Origin: Dipylidium caninum | Lineage: Eukaryota > Platyhelminthes > Cestoda > Cyclophyllidea > Dipylidiidae | NCBI GenBank assembly: GCA_017562135.1 | Contig: QEYB01000098.1 | Span: forward strand, 77,001 to 141,000 | DNA: 64,000 nt | Reading direction: 5' to 3' | Shown here: piece after piece, positions 22,736-34,042 of the stretch | How the letters are laid out: each line of letters begins with the position of its first letter | How positions within the stretch are numbered: position 1 is the stretch's first letter | Program-made: the position numbers and the translations under genes | Notes under the pieces: model-generated | What the model was told of the DNA's origin: nothing | Databases searched by the model: none | Seen by the model: only the letters and a program-made list of their open reading frames with translations

Positions 22736-25700
22736 TTTAACTAATCTGCTGGTAGATCCAATAACATTTATAGTCCTATTGGTTCTGAGTCCACATGCGT
22801 GCTGTTATGACGGTATAAATTATTCGTTAAAACTCTATAAACCATTTTCTACCTTGAATACGTCACCGTGGCGACCTTGTCCTTCAAGTTGAAGTTTGTT
22901 TGCCAATCCAATCCAGTAATTATTTATCCCGATACGCTGTATTTAACACTGAATCCTTCAATTTTTGTACTTTCGTTTATTTTTAGGCTCTAATTTATTA
23001 GTCTACCCTCATTTTAGGGATAACGTGCTGGTATGACTTCTCTGAATATATACATTGGTTGTGATTTGGTACCGTGTGCGTCTTCCGTATATTTTCGTTT
23101 GGCTTTGTTACAAATAACTGGCCATGAAATATTTCACATAATACGAGCCTTCTAGTATTACGCCAAAAATGTGGCGAATCCATAATTGGTGACGACTTTT
23201 TCGGATTATTTCTCGCGCAAATTTTGAGAATATAGGAGCTTCTTATGGACTCTTACGCAATCACGCCTTCATTCGCCTAAGTATACACTCAGTGGTTTCA
23301 CTTTTCCCCATGCCAGCGGCGTGTTATGTCAACAACGAAACCCAATATAAATGTTTGACCAGTGGTAAGAGATGTAACAACTTAAAACTTACCGAAATGC
23401 GTGCGAAGGTTAAAACCACCAATCGCAACAATCGCCGTAGCAGCGGAATTATTCGAATAATAAGAATCTAGCTTATTGAACTAAGCACTCTCATCATATT
23501 ACCAAAAGTCACTTCTGAAGATTATTAACGCTGTATCATAGGCCCGCACTAATTCCTCAATTTTCAGCATATGTGTTTCTTATATTTCCCTTTCTGCATT
23601 TTAATACAACCTAATATTGGAGCTAGAAGCCGTCGCTAATTTATAGTTTTAATCTAACGACTGTTCGGTCGGCCTTTATTAGCTTAAAATAAGGGTAATT
23701 TCAATTATCTAACTTAACTGTCCTTCACCAGAATACACATATTTTGGTCTGTTCACCTTAACTGCGACGGTATGCATCAAGTATGCGACTATTAATGAAC
23801 TGTACATAACTTTGAAATTAACATCCCCTGATTTTATTATGGCGTAAGATTGTACACTGACACCTAATTCCTTTAATTGTAATCTAAGCAGAAATAAGTC
23901 ATCGTGTCTCCTACATTTCAATTTTCTTCTAACAAAGACCAACGGATTAAGACTCGGGTTAGAGAGTCTTAAATTACCACAATTAAAAGCCCAATCTAAC
24001 TTTCGTGTATCCTATGCCACTTTCTTTAGCATCTTCCAAACGATTATTTTGTATGTCTTTTTTATATGTTGTAGATTGCTGCATTACGTTTTTAATCGTC
24101 ACTTTGGATACTCCAGGCGACGTGCATGCGCGTTTTTAATTTTCCGCCAACATTTTCCAACTTATGACTAAAAACTTGATCACTCAGGGCAGAAAGAGAT
24201 ATCCTTTTGAGGCACTGAAAGTCTTTTCCAAAAGCAATAGACAGATATTACCTAAATTTCGTTCAGAACGGCGATTAGGTAACCAATGGGATTTTCGGGC
24301 CTTGATATAAGAAGCTTTTCCATAAGTTTCTAAATTAAGTGATTAAATTTACTGGAAACTCACCACCTCGAAGATGCCCTCAATTCCGTGATTCGCAAGA
24401 TACCTATCTGCGTTGCTTCTGGGATTATTGGAGCAAATGTAAGGCGTCCATCTTTGCTTCGGGCTCCATTTTTTATTAGTAAACTAAATTTGTGTCGTTT
24501 TACGACTAGATAATAATACAAACACAGAGGAGAACGAACTCACTAATAGATTCACGCACATGCTATAGAATATATCATTTATACGGAGAATTCGAAGCTA
24601 TGGTAATGACGCGTTGTTATGGACGTTTGCGAAAAGTAAGTTGGTGCACCGCGAAACCCTTTATTAGAATAGTTAACATATTGATAAGGGAATATTGAAG
24701 GCAGCTAAATTTTTCCTCCATAAACCCGACTAGTATCCCTCTGTGCTACTTTTGAAATTATTTAGTAATTGATTGGCTAAACCACAACACAAATGGATTC
24801 ATTGTACTAGCTTTTACATGTTTTTCGTTGCCCCAATTTCATCTAACTGCTCTCATAGATAGGCGGGTTCTTTATAATTAATAATAAGCTATTCTTCACG
24901 CTAATGCGGCCCACTGACATTCAATCTAAGTTTGGGGACTCAAAAAGAGTATAATTGATTGAATTCGGAAATTCACCAATCTCGAAATTTTGATAAGCTT
25001 TATCTATCCTTCGTTGACATGTTTTAATGTTTATTTCAATGAAAAAGGATAAAAAGCAGCTGAAGGAATCTTCTCCTCCTCCAAACTTCGCCAAAAGTAA
25101 TAAACACTCCTAACACTAGCAACAGCGATTTCTGAAAATTAGGAGTTAGACACAACAACTTCAAATTTTTGCAGGGTACCCTGCGCAAAAAATATGTAAG
25201 ATAGCCTGAGATATATTCTTTTCTCCGCTTAAACCCCGAAAAACGAAGGGTAAACATTGAAACAATGGGAGGTCAACATCGGCGCCACATTATTAGGGGC
25301 CAGACCTAGTGAGTGGACTCGTGTTAGATGCGTTTTAATAAGACTATTTATCTACTGACGCGGGAAATCGAGTCCCTATCATTTGTAAGTGCTATGGAGG
25401 AATGCAATTATTGTCCTTGCCATCATGCAATAGTTCACCGTGAAAGCAGTAACTTCATGCTTGCTTAACATTCATAGAATTATGCGCAGCCTCCACTAGT
25501 TGGAATGGACTTTCGTCCATGCTCACAGCTTCTCATCCTCCTGTAAACTGATAACACAGCCTTTTCTCCACTATCATACGACTATTGTTCTAAATGAGAC
25601 AACATAAAAGCCATAAAGTTACAAGCTCTTAAGACATTACCCGAGATAATAAGGATAGAACCGATTTGAAAAGTGCCTGTGTACATGCAAGTTACTCCTC

Positions 25701-26591
25701 CGTCAACTTGTGGTGGAGTGTGCAGAAGAAGCAAAACACACACTCAGAGTCCAGAGATTAAAACATAGGCAGTAACAACTAATCATTCCTCGGGCAGAAC
25801 TGTCTACCACGGTCGTAGAATCAGACACATGGGAAGCCGATGAGACTGGTTAAAGTCAATTGCGCCTGGGTTCGCGTATTTATTAAAGCTTGGTCTTTCT
25901 ATATTTCTCGGGGAAAGCTTTGATCGTAGCCTCTACCATTACTTAATACACCAATGGAACTTCCAAATACGGCCTCACTCGAAAAAACGTGCTGTTTCCA
26001 CGTAAGCCATTGGCATAATTGGAAGGCATCAGTGACAATTGATTTGTTAAAAAACTAGAGGCAAAATATCATACTTTTACAGGGCACATGTACATCCTAA
26101 TCTACACCTCAACCGGAGTACAAGGTGTTCTTTCCATGAGGCTATTAAGGTGCATTTGTTAAACCTAGGATTGATCGCATTTTGAACAAATTAACACAAC
26201 CTTTAGTTTTGAGTTAGGATGGCGCATTTGTATGTGCTCAAAATAACGGCGATATCATAAATATCTCTAAAGTAGGTGCAATTTACGCAAGATTGTTAGA
26301 TAAAGGTCAAAATAATGTTTCTGCTTTACTGAATGTTTCACTGTGAAGTCTGTAGACAATTAGCCTAACATAAAGACTACTGGCCAGGCTGATTTCAAAA
26401 TGTTTAACGAATTTTGACTTTGGTCGTTTGTAAACCGCGATCGCACCTCCCTCAGTTTTCTCTACTTGATACGAAACATTAGTTAGTTTTTTAAATTGAT
26501 TCCAGATGTCTTTTCTACCCATTGCGCAAGAAATACCCCTTTTTAATCACCAAATTGATGCCTCTAAAGAATGAATGAGGTTACTTCACTT

Positions 26592-26885
26592 CTAGAACTG
26601 CTACTCTCGATGGCCTCGTACCCAAATCATCTAACCCTAAGTTATCACTGCTGCACTGGTGAGGGAATTGTGTGCACATTAGAATGAGCTTGATACCTCT
26701 TTGTCGAAATTGGCGGACAACTGTCAGTGTGTGATTTACTCCGAGGTCGCGCACAACAGGACCTTCCCATCAACTTCTCTCGAATCCACATGCACCCTCA
26801 CCATCTCTGCTAACTGCCACAGTGCTGACTAGTGGGTCTGAGCCACCCACGCCCAATCCACGCGGAAGCGAGTGCGTTGGTCACT
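26592..26885 (+). repeat. Repeat family B, left arm of an inverted pair
   Basis: About 290 bases that recur in reverse complement at about 29341-29630 with only scattered mismatches. Shared blocks include GCTACTCTCGATGGCCTCGT, AATTGGCGGACAACTGTCAG and TCCACATGCACCCTCACCAT. The two arms enclose about 2.45 kb. They could be long terminal inverted repeats of one element or two independent insertions in opposite orientation. Ends are approximate. Confidence 0.85.
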
Positions 26886-29041
26886 GAAAGATATTTCCAG
26901 AGAAGCGGAACGGAACAGTGATGCCGAGTTTCAGCGCTGTTAATTTCTTATTCTCATGAAATATGGTTTGACATTACCATCCATAAGCCAATGTCCAAGA
27001 GGCGACGAACCACCTTTGACTTCTAATTTTTAATCCGTTTTATAACTCCCAGACGGTAATATCTACCTACTCAAAAGAGCTAGTCAAAAAGTACATTATT
27101 CTCACTGCCACAGACGGTTTTGATGCACCCAATTTTCTGTCATTTTGGGACATCGAAAAGAAACACTCCACGACACGGTCACATCAAACGGTACAACAGA
27201 TATGGGCAAACAAGGAGGGTAGTAACTCTTGATTGGGATTTAATGCGCAAATGGAGATAGACCACTAATGGCGTTAATGGAAAGCACAGGGACAAAGGAT
27301 GGTGTAAAATTCGATTGTAGGCCTTGTTTTTTCATTTACTCATTTGCTTTTCTGTAGAATAAAACCTCAGAACGTTGGCTCGCAAGTTGCGTTGGTTCTC
27401 TAACAGTGGGTAAAAAGGCATTGTGTTAGGTTATGAGGTACGGGACAAGATTTTTCAATTACCCAAGTCTTAACTAACAAATGCTTCAAGGATATGAGCA
27501 TCCGAGTTATGGGTAATCTTGTTGTATGACAGGTCCTGGAAACTTGTCTAATTCTTTCTTATGAAATGTTAAATAGCCGCCATCTGGGGCATGTGCCATC
27601 CCTAAAACCCTACAGTTGTTGCTAATCAGTAGTGAAATCTTGCTCAAACCCAAGAGCTACTTCAATCTTCAACTAAAAGGAGCTTTAAACTTCTATGGTG
27701 GCCGCAAAAAACTCAAATTATTTGATGGCAATACTAATGAATCTCAGTTAGTGAGTAACATTGGGCACATTCATCTCACAACCCCAGAAATGGCTGATTG
27801 CAGGTGTACTGTTAATTGCATTGCAGATGGCTGTAATAAGGCATTTAGTATTCCTAAAAATGGGTACATGTTAACAAAACTTACCTTTGGAGAGGGATGT
27901 ATCCTCGACCTGTTTTCGAAGGAAATCTAGACAGGCGTCTTTGTTCAAATCCAGAGAGTACATTCGCCAGGCAAATTTACTTAAATGCAGATGTCCCTGG
28001 TTAATGTTTTTTAGGGAAAATGTTGCAAAAACTGGGAATTTTCCTAATTATTAGAGGACAAGAGAAGCTACGAGAAATACGGTCATAAGTGACCAAGTAA
28101 TTTCACATATTTGAAAGTTAGTGGTGAGGTCGAAGGTCATCTGAATTCTTGTCTCTCGCCTGTCCAATGAGTTCTTGCCGCTCTTTACGGGACGCAAGAT
28201 ATAATGTGCAGTGCATACAATTAAGACATGTTCGGTCTCATGAAAGCCCTGCAAGTTGGGGCCTATGGTCAGTGGTGCGGACCACATGCAGTCTACCATG
28301 GTATTACCAGCAATATATCATTCTTACCTCAACTGGTTATAGGCGATACTGTCGTGAAGCTTAGCTTCGGCATCCAGATTGTCATCGGTATCTGCAAAGC
28401 TGTTAAATCAAGAGAAGAACTGTGTGTCATTTCCACTAGTTACTTTTTGCTTCTTCACGAATATAAAACAGACTTCATGATAAAGTCTTGAGTCTTTTTC
28501 TGCGGAGGTAAAACCAAAGTTCCTGCTTTGAATGAGGAAATGATAGGGATGAAAGCGTCACTCCTAGTAATTAAACATTTCGTCCGTCAGGATTATTTGG
28601 CAGCCTCCAGTAATGTATGCTTTCCAAATAGCATCAGAAAACTCAATTTCAAGCACAATTTTGAAGCACACTAGCGCATCGCACATCCTCTAGAACGCAT
28701 TGGAGTAGCATGCTTTTCAATCGAAAAACTGAATAAGAGCAGATCAAACGATACACACACGCCTCAAGAGTTTTATCTCCAGAAGTAGCGTTAAACGAAG
28801 TTATGAGAGTAATGGATTTAAGATATGAACACACAAAGTCACTTGTTTCGCGGTACTGATACAGGCAGGTGAAAGTGCAACACGAATAAAGGATAGGAAA
28901 GGGGAGGGTTTCTCCTTTAAAATGGTTTATAAGCCTCGGAGAAAGTAAAAACAAAAATACTAGAGAAAATTGAATATAAAAGTCTTACAATAAAGTGAAG
29001 CCTTAGCTAACCAGTCAGGTGAATGGCAGGTAATATGTGGC

Positions 29042-32000
29042 CTACTTTGGGACGATCTGACGGTTGAATCTTTCCTCCTGGAGCGCAATAAAGACTGCGG
29101 CATTCCAAAACCGAGTGGATTGCCAGATGGAAAGGTCTTTTAAACCTTCGTAGAGGTAGGTCAACACCACCTTGCCTGACGAATCAACGTCTGGAGAAAG
29201 AGAAATTACCAAAATACATTTTAGACATTAGATTATGAGACATTTCGTGCCTTACCTACAAGCCCAGCCATCATAAAATTGTGCAAAAAGAATAATTCAA
29301 AGAGAGTGTGGCACCTCATGTGCGACTCTCCCTATTACCGACCAAAAAAGTCGCTCCGCGTGGATTGAGTGTGGGTGGCTCAGACTCCACCAGTCAGCAC
29401 TGTGGCAGTTAGCAGTGATGGTGAGGGTGCATGTGGATTCGAGAGAAGTTGATGGGAGGTCCTGTTGTGCGCGACCTCGGAGTAAATCACACACTGACAG
29501 TTGTCCGCCAATTTCGACAAGAGGTATCAAGCTCATTCTAATGTGCACACAATTCCCTCACCGGTGCAGCAGTGATAACTTAGGTTTAGATGATTTGGGT
29601 ACGAGGCCATCGAGAGTAGCAGTCCTAGAGGCGTTATTGCATAGGTGTCTAGAGTGCGTCACTAAATCTAGTGCTGAACAGGCGTTTGGTCCCGTCGAGC
29701 AAAACAACACGACGTAGAGGTACGTGAATGGCTGCATCGCGGCTAAGTTGGTTATATCAGCTCAATAAGACACGGTTACGATATTTATCCAAGAGTGAAA
29801 ATTAGATAATCACTGTGAAGAAAGGCATCTCAAAGAATACAGGCAAATAAATGATGTCCGAATACAGAAATGTTAAGTTAGGTAGGGAGGATAAGAGATC
29901 CTTAGTACTTGGGTAATCAAGAAACCTATGGTACCCTTCACAAGCGCTAGATCATACTTTTGCCTTCTAACGAGTTGTTTGTCGTGAGGGAGTGGGGTGA
30001 GAATGAACTCCTTGTTATTTGCTTCTGGGAGGGGTTTATGAATGACGGAACGGAAGTCCTCGACCATATAACTTTTAGATTATGTTGAGACTAATAACAG
30101 CCATTAAAACGCTGGTCAGGGGGGGGGGTGGAAAGGGAAGGCTGAAACGTCACCTTGGCTTTGAACTAGCGAAAGCTTCCAGTCATTGTGGTGTTGCTCC
30201 GTTGATTTCCTGAATGCATTGGTAAATTTAGCGACTTGATATGCTCTCATAGAAACACTGTAAACTAAGTTAATCACGCGTTTAATACATATGGCACGAA
30301 AGGTAGCCTTTAAATTATTCGGCGTTCGTCGTAACTGGCGCATCACGTATTCGCATGATTATGAGGAATTTGTACTTTCGGACATTTTTTTGACATTCCA
30401 AAATCGATTAGTTGTATGTTTACTCTCTGAAGCGCAAAAATTAGGGATAAAGCTCTTATTCTAACAGAGTAGTTGCGCACGGAGAGGGCTACACGAAGGG
30501 TTCCTTCAGTATTGGGCCGACCTCATGCATGTCGATTGGGGAAAATACCAATGTAACCAAAATCGTCAGCCCTTCGTTCTTCTAGTAGCTTAGTTGAGTA
30601 ACATTCTTCTAGTGACACTTTGTGTCTCTTGGTGTGTCAGAAGAAACGTCGTAGGCCCTTTGATAGAACGAAGTGCTAACTAACATATGGTATAAGGGCT
30701 AGTAAAAGTACTGAAGTTTACTTCGATGTAAACTAAAAAGTTGAGGTGGCATATATGTAGCAAATACTCGTTATTTTCCTATAAATATTCCTTTCATGCA
30801 TGCCTTAAGGTGATATTCTTCATGACCCATTAAAAACCTAATAAACTCACGATTGCTAATGGAATTATCTTTCAGTGAATGAACAAAAAGGGTTTGGATG
30901 GATGAAATGGCAGAAAAGTCTTCATAGGCTTTGGCTCAGCAAAATTATTCATGTGAGAAACCATTTATTCTAGCGTTTTCGATTTCTTCAACTAACGAAA
31001 TACAACTGGCTTATTTCCGTACGAGTGACGAACCAGTTAAGTATATAACCTGGACTTTAACAATGCTACTGACCAAGTAAAAGTAACTAAAAGTCATGGT
31101 TGGAAGTGACTGATGGATAGCATTTCGCCCTAAGGAGATGAGACTCACTCTGTTGGAAAACGCGAAATGCTACATTAAGTATAGAGGCCGCCGGGGAAAA
31201 GTCGTCATTGTTTCCGCATTCGGTAAGCGTGCGTTTACAGAAGGATCCGAGGAGTTGTAGCACAGAACTGGGAACCTGTTTCGTTTGATCCGTCTGAGAC
31301 AACAACAAAGAAGCAAAGGAGGAGGGTGGGAAATCTTCTTTCCAAAAACCCACTACTTACCTGTTTACGAAGCTCCTTTGCAAATGCCGAGCGACCGGTA
31401 TGATGCTACGGTAGCAAAAGTGGAGGATCGGTTGAAAAACTTCGAAATTGACCTTAACAAATCCAAAATGCTCTGCCACTCACTTCGATGTAACCTTGAA
31501 AAACATTGGCGTTTTTAGCTACCACGCCGGCGCCAGCTTCCCTACCCAAGAGAAATGGGAAATTATAAATTTATGAATGTCTTGGAAACAACTTTCTTCA
31601 ATCATTGCTTAGAGTTGTAAATAAAGTGCGTTAGATTTCGGAAGTTGCGAGGCTTCATGAAATGAATTGTCACTTTCTTCCCCTCATGCATTTTTGTCCA
31701 ATGCTATCAGTGTCTTCAGCACCTTCAGACGTTTACAAAAAAATTCGTTTCATACCGGTAAGATTTAAAGATGCTACAGTAAGACAAACGGAGTTATGAA
31801 ACCATGCTCTAAATAAAAAAAAATTAGTTTAAAAAGAGGACGGCAAAAGTCTGTCGGTTTCCAAATCCCGGGCCATATATGACAATATTCGGTGGGTAAA
31901 ATTTGATTATTCCCTTCACTTTAGTCCAAGTGAGGAATTTCCAGAGGTGAGGGAGCACAAAATTTTCATAGTGAGGATATTTTAGCTTAAATTTTACTCA

Positions 32001-34042
32001 CATAAACATCGCGAAGGCATTTTACTCACCTTCGTTAGGCAGAAAGACCAACGAGATACATTTTCCCGAAAGATTCAACTTTATGGGGCTGATTTTAGAT
32101 GAAATTAGTGCGGAAATTGTGTAACACATTGATGTAGCATGACGAAGAATCACGAGTTAATCGTTTCCCAACTTGCGTGTGTCTTGTGATAAAAAACTTT
32201 ATCTTCATTGAGAACACCATTTAAGTTGACCCCCAAATTGGTCATAAATGATATCAAAGAATGCCAGAAAAAATGGGTATCCCTACAATCTCGAGTATTC
32301 TGCCAAATATAGGCTAGTTGCATTCAGTAACTCTTAAATTTGACTAAAGAAAATGACAAATACGATTCTTGCTCCTCTTATAGAGGTTGTCAAATTCTTT
32401 CACGCCTTTACAAGTCAACAACTACAAAGCGTTCTGATGTTCCATTTACCTACGAAGCTTCAGGTATCATTTAAATGACACTAAACCCAAATGAAATGGC
32501 GATATTTGTAGCAAAATCGCTTGACCTACTTCTGTGAAGTAAGATCTGTAATACAAACCAATAATGCAGCATTCATGTCACTAGAAGAGATTGGATTGCC
32601 ACAATGCTAAAGATGCAAAAAATTGGCCAGGAGTGACTACTCTGAGCATCGACTTTAATTATTTAAAGAACAATAGCTATGTACATTAGTGTATTTGACA
32701 CGGCATACCACCAAGTCTTGAAAGGCATGATCCTCGTTGACAACGTGGACAAAAGAGCACTGAAATAGGTTTTGCTATAGACATCATATGATCGGACCTT
32801 CCTTTGATTTGGCAGAATGCATGATTACGTGCTCACCTCGTGAGTCGCGATGGACAAAGTGGCGAAATGATCAAAAGAGCAGGAAGGCCGTCTTCATAAG
32901 CAGAATATGGCATTTACTACAAACCTGCTTTTTGCCTACACGTGTAACCGCGCGCATCTTTTAACCTAGGAAGGTTAAGGTAGTAGACTTTAAGTCGCGT
33001 CAGTAACCGCCTCCTTCTGCTTCAAGTTGTACACGCGTCTCATTCCCATTGTGCCATGAGTTATAATAATTTCGACGTTATCAGGCCGAGGCCTTCGTTA
33101 AACAAGTAGGTGATTTCGCGGCTTTTTTGAGAGGTGATAAGTATTAACATCACGGTAGCTGACAGTGCATTTACGACGGCAAAGAAAATTTAGACTCGGT
33201 GACGTTATTTCTTTACTCTTAGTCTTCACTCGCGATAGCGGCATTATTTTGCCTCAAGTTAAACTCACCTTGTCGTGAAGCCTCTTCCGTATTACTCTCT
33301 ACTCGAAAAATATATCGGACATTTAGTTACCATCGGGCTTCCAAAAGACAATGTAATGAACATATAGGCGCGATTAATACCCTTGGATGATTTGAGAGTG
33401 CATTTACAACTGAAAATGTACAAATTGCTGGCACTTTTGTTGTGATATAAACGTAGCAGTTTTGGAGATTCTTAAAAGTTGATCACATATCTTACGACAA
33501 TGAATCTCTAAGGCAGGTACTTTCAGTGCCACAGAAATTATAAGTGAAGGGTTGACTAAAACAAACGTTCAATGATTTTACTTTAATGTGTGCTCATTTT
33601 ATTTCGTTCATCATTGCAGACCAAATGAGTGGTCGGCGTGACATACGGTCCGGCCTAAACCAATTTAATTCGGAGCTTACGTGAGCATAGCCATTACAAA
33701 CTGCCGAATATCCGACCGATATTTTTCAGCCTCCTTTGGAGGAAGTGAGTCAACACTTTCCGAGGAGAGCTTCCGCTCCATTGGCGCCTCATCAGCATAC
33801 ATGGCTGGGTCACCGCCATCGCCGTACTCACTTGCCGAGCTGTCATCGTCGTTGTCTTGACGTGAGCCGGTGGCATAGGCTTGTTGGGGGGAACTCAATT
33901 GCTGAACAGCATTTGCAGTTTTCTTTTTTAAACTCGTCACCAAATCATCGCCCTTGGCCTGTACTGAGGAGAGGAAACTTGTGGTGTTCTGCATAAAGGA
34001 GGGCTTGCCTTCCTCGACCTTGAAGATGCTCGAGAATGACAT
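29042..34042 (-). CDS. KIAA0513-like protein with an SBF1/SBF2-type domain, five exons
   Basis: Exons in coding order: 34042-33681, 31494-31410, 31375-31361, 31293-31149, 29190-29042. All phases agree and the product is 251 residues. Residues 1-120 are polar and acidic (KKKTANAVQQLSS, RQDNDDDSSASEYGDG) and end ERKLSSESVDSLPPKEAEKY then RSDIRQFVMAML. Exon 4 encodes VPSSVLQLLGSFCKRTLTEC and ASILNVAFRVFQQ. Exon 5 encodes VLTYLYEGLKDLSIWQSTRF then WNAAVFIALQEER. The order Ser-rich segment, DFM-type helix, FA...Q helix, and IYLYTHL...[20 protein letters not shown] fits KIAA0513 as I remember it, a cytoplasmic protein of uncertain role. It is shorter than the human protein, lacking the central linker and the C-terminal helices. 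A possible donor GTAGGC overlaps the stop, so another exon cannot be excluded. Confidence 0.6.
29341..29630 (-). repeat. Repeat family B, right arm of an inverted pair
   Basis: Reverse-complement copy of 26592-26885. It lies inside the last intron of the KIAA0513-like gene, while the partner arm lies downstream of that gene, so the pair brackets the final exon at 29042-29190. Similarity stops sharply at both ends (AGTAGCAGTCCTAG on one side, the TCCGCGTGGATTGA region on the other). Confidence 0.85.
31361..31375 (-). CDS. 15-base microexon of the KIAA0513-like gene
   Basis: Encodes ELRKQ. It is bounded by an AG acceptor (plus-strand CT at 31376-31377) and a strong GTAAGT donor (AC at 31359-31360). 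The flanking introns are 34 bases (31376-31409) and 67 bases (31294-31360). Inclusion keeps phase 0 on both sides and restores the spacing seen in KIAA0513 between the FA..(V/L)..Q helix and the next conserved segment. Confidence 0.5.

Larger units (their letters stand above)
18824..29041. other. Spacer between CNOT1 and the KIAA0513-like gene
   Basis: About 10 kb of AT-rich DNA between the start of CNOT1 and the stop of the next minus-strand gene. It contains two direct copies of one dispersed repeat (about 19673-19860 and 22492-22735) and one arm of an inverted repeat (about 26592-26885). The remaining open frames are short and overlapping, and none matches a family I recognise. Promoter elements for CNOT1 must lie just above 18823 but cannot be picked out by eye. 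Confidence 0.6.

Noticed and set aside
27616..27930. Open frame of 104 codons on the plus strand with a Cys-containing segment (DCRCTVNCIADGCNKAF)
   Set aside because: It lies between the two arms of the inverted repeat, but no domain is recognised and there are no supporting splice or promoter signals. A transposon origin is possible but unproven.
28649..28954. Minus-strand open frame of 101 codons just below the KIAA0513-like stop, considered as a further exon
   Set aside because: Joining it through the possible GTAGGC donor gives only a short tail before a stop, and the sequence does not match the C-terminal part of KIAA0513 as remembered.
33269..33296. Candidate 28-base exon with a good donor (AAG before GTGAGT) between exons 1 and 2 of the KIAA0513-like gene
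   Set aside because: Adding it breaks the phase that exons 1 and 2 share directly, and it encodes nothing conserved.
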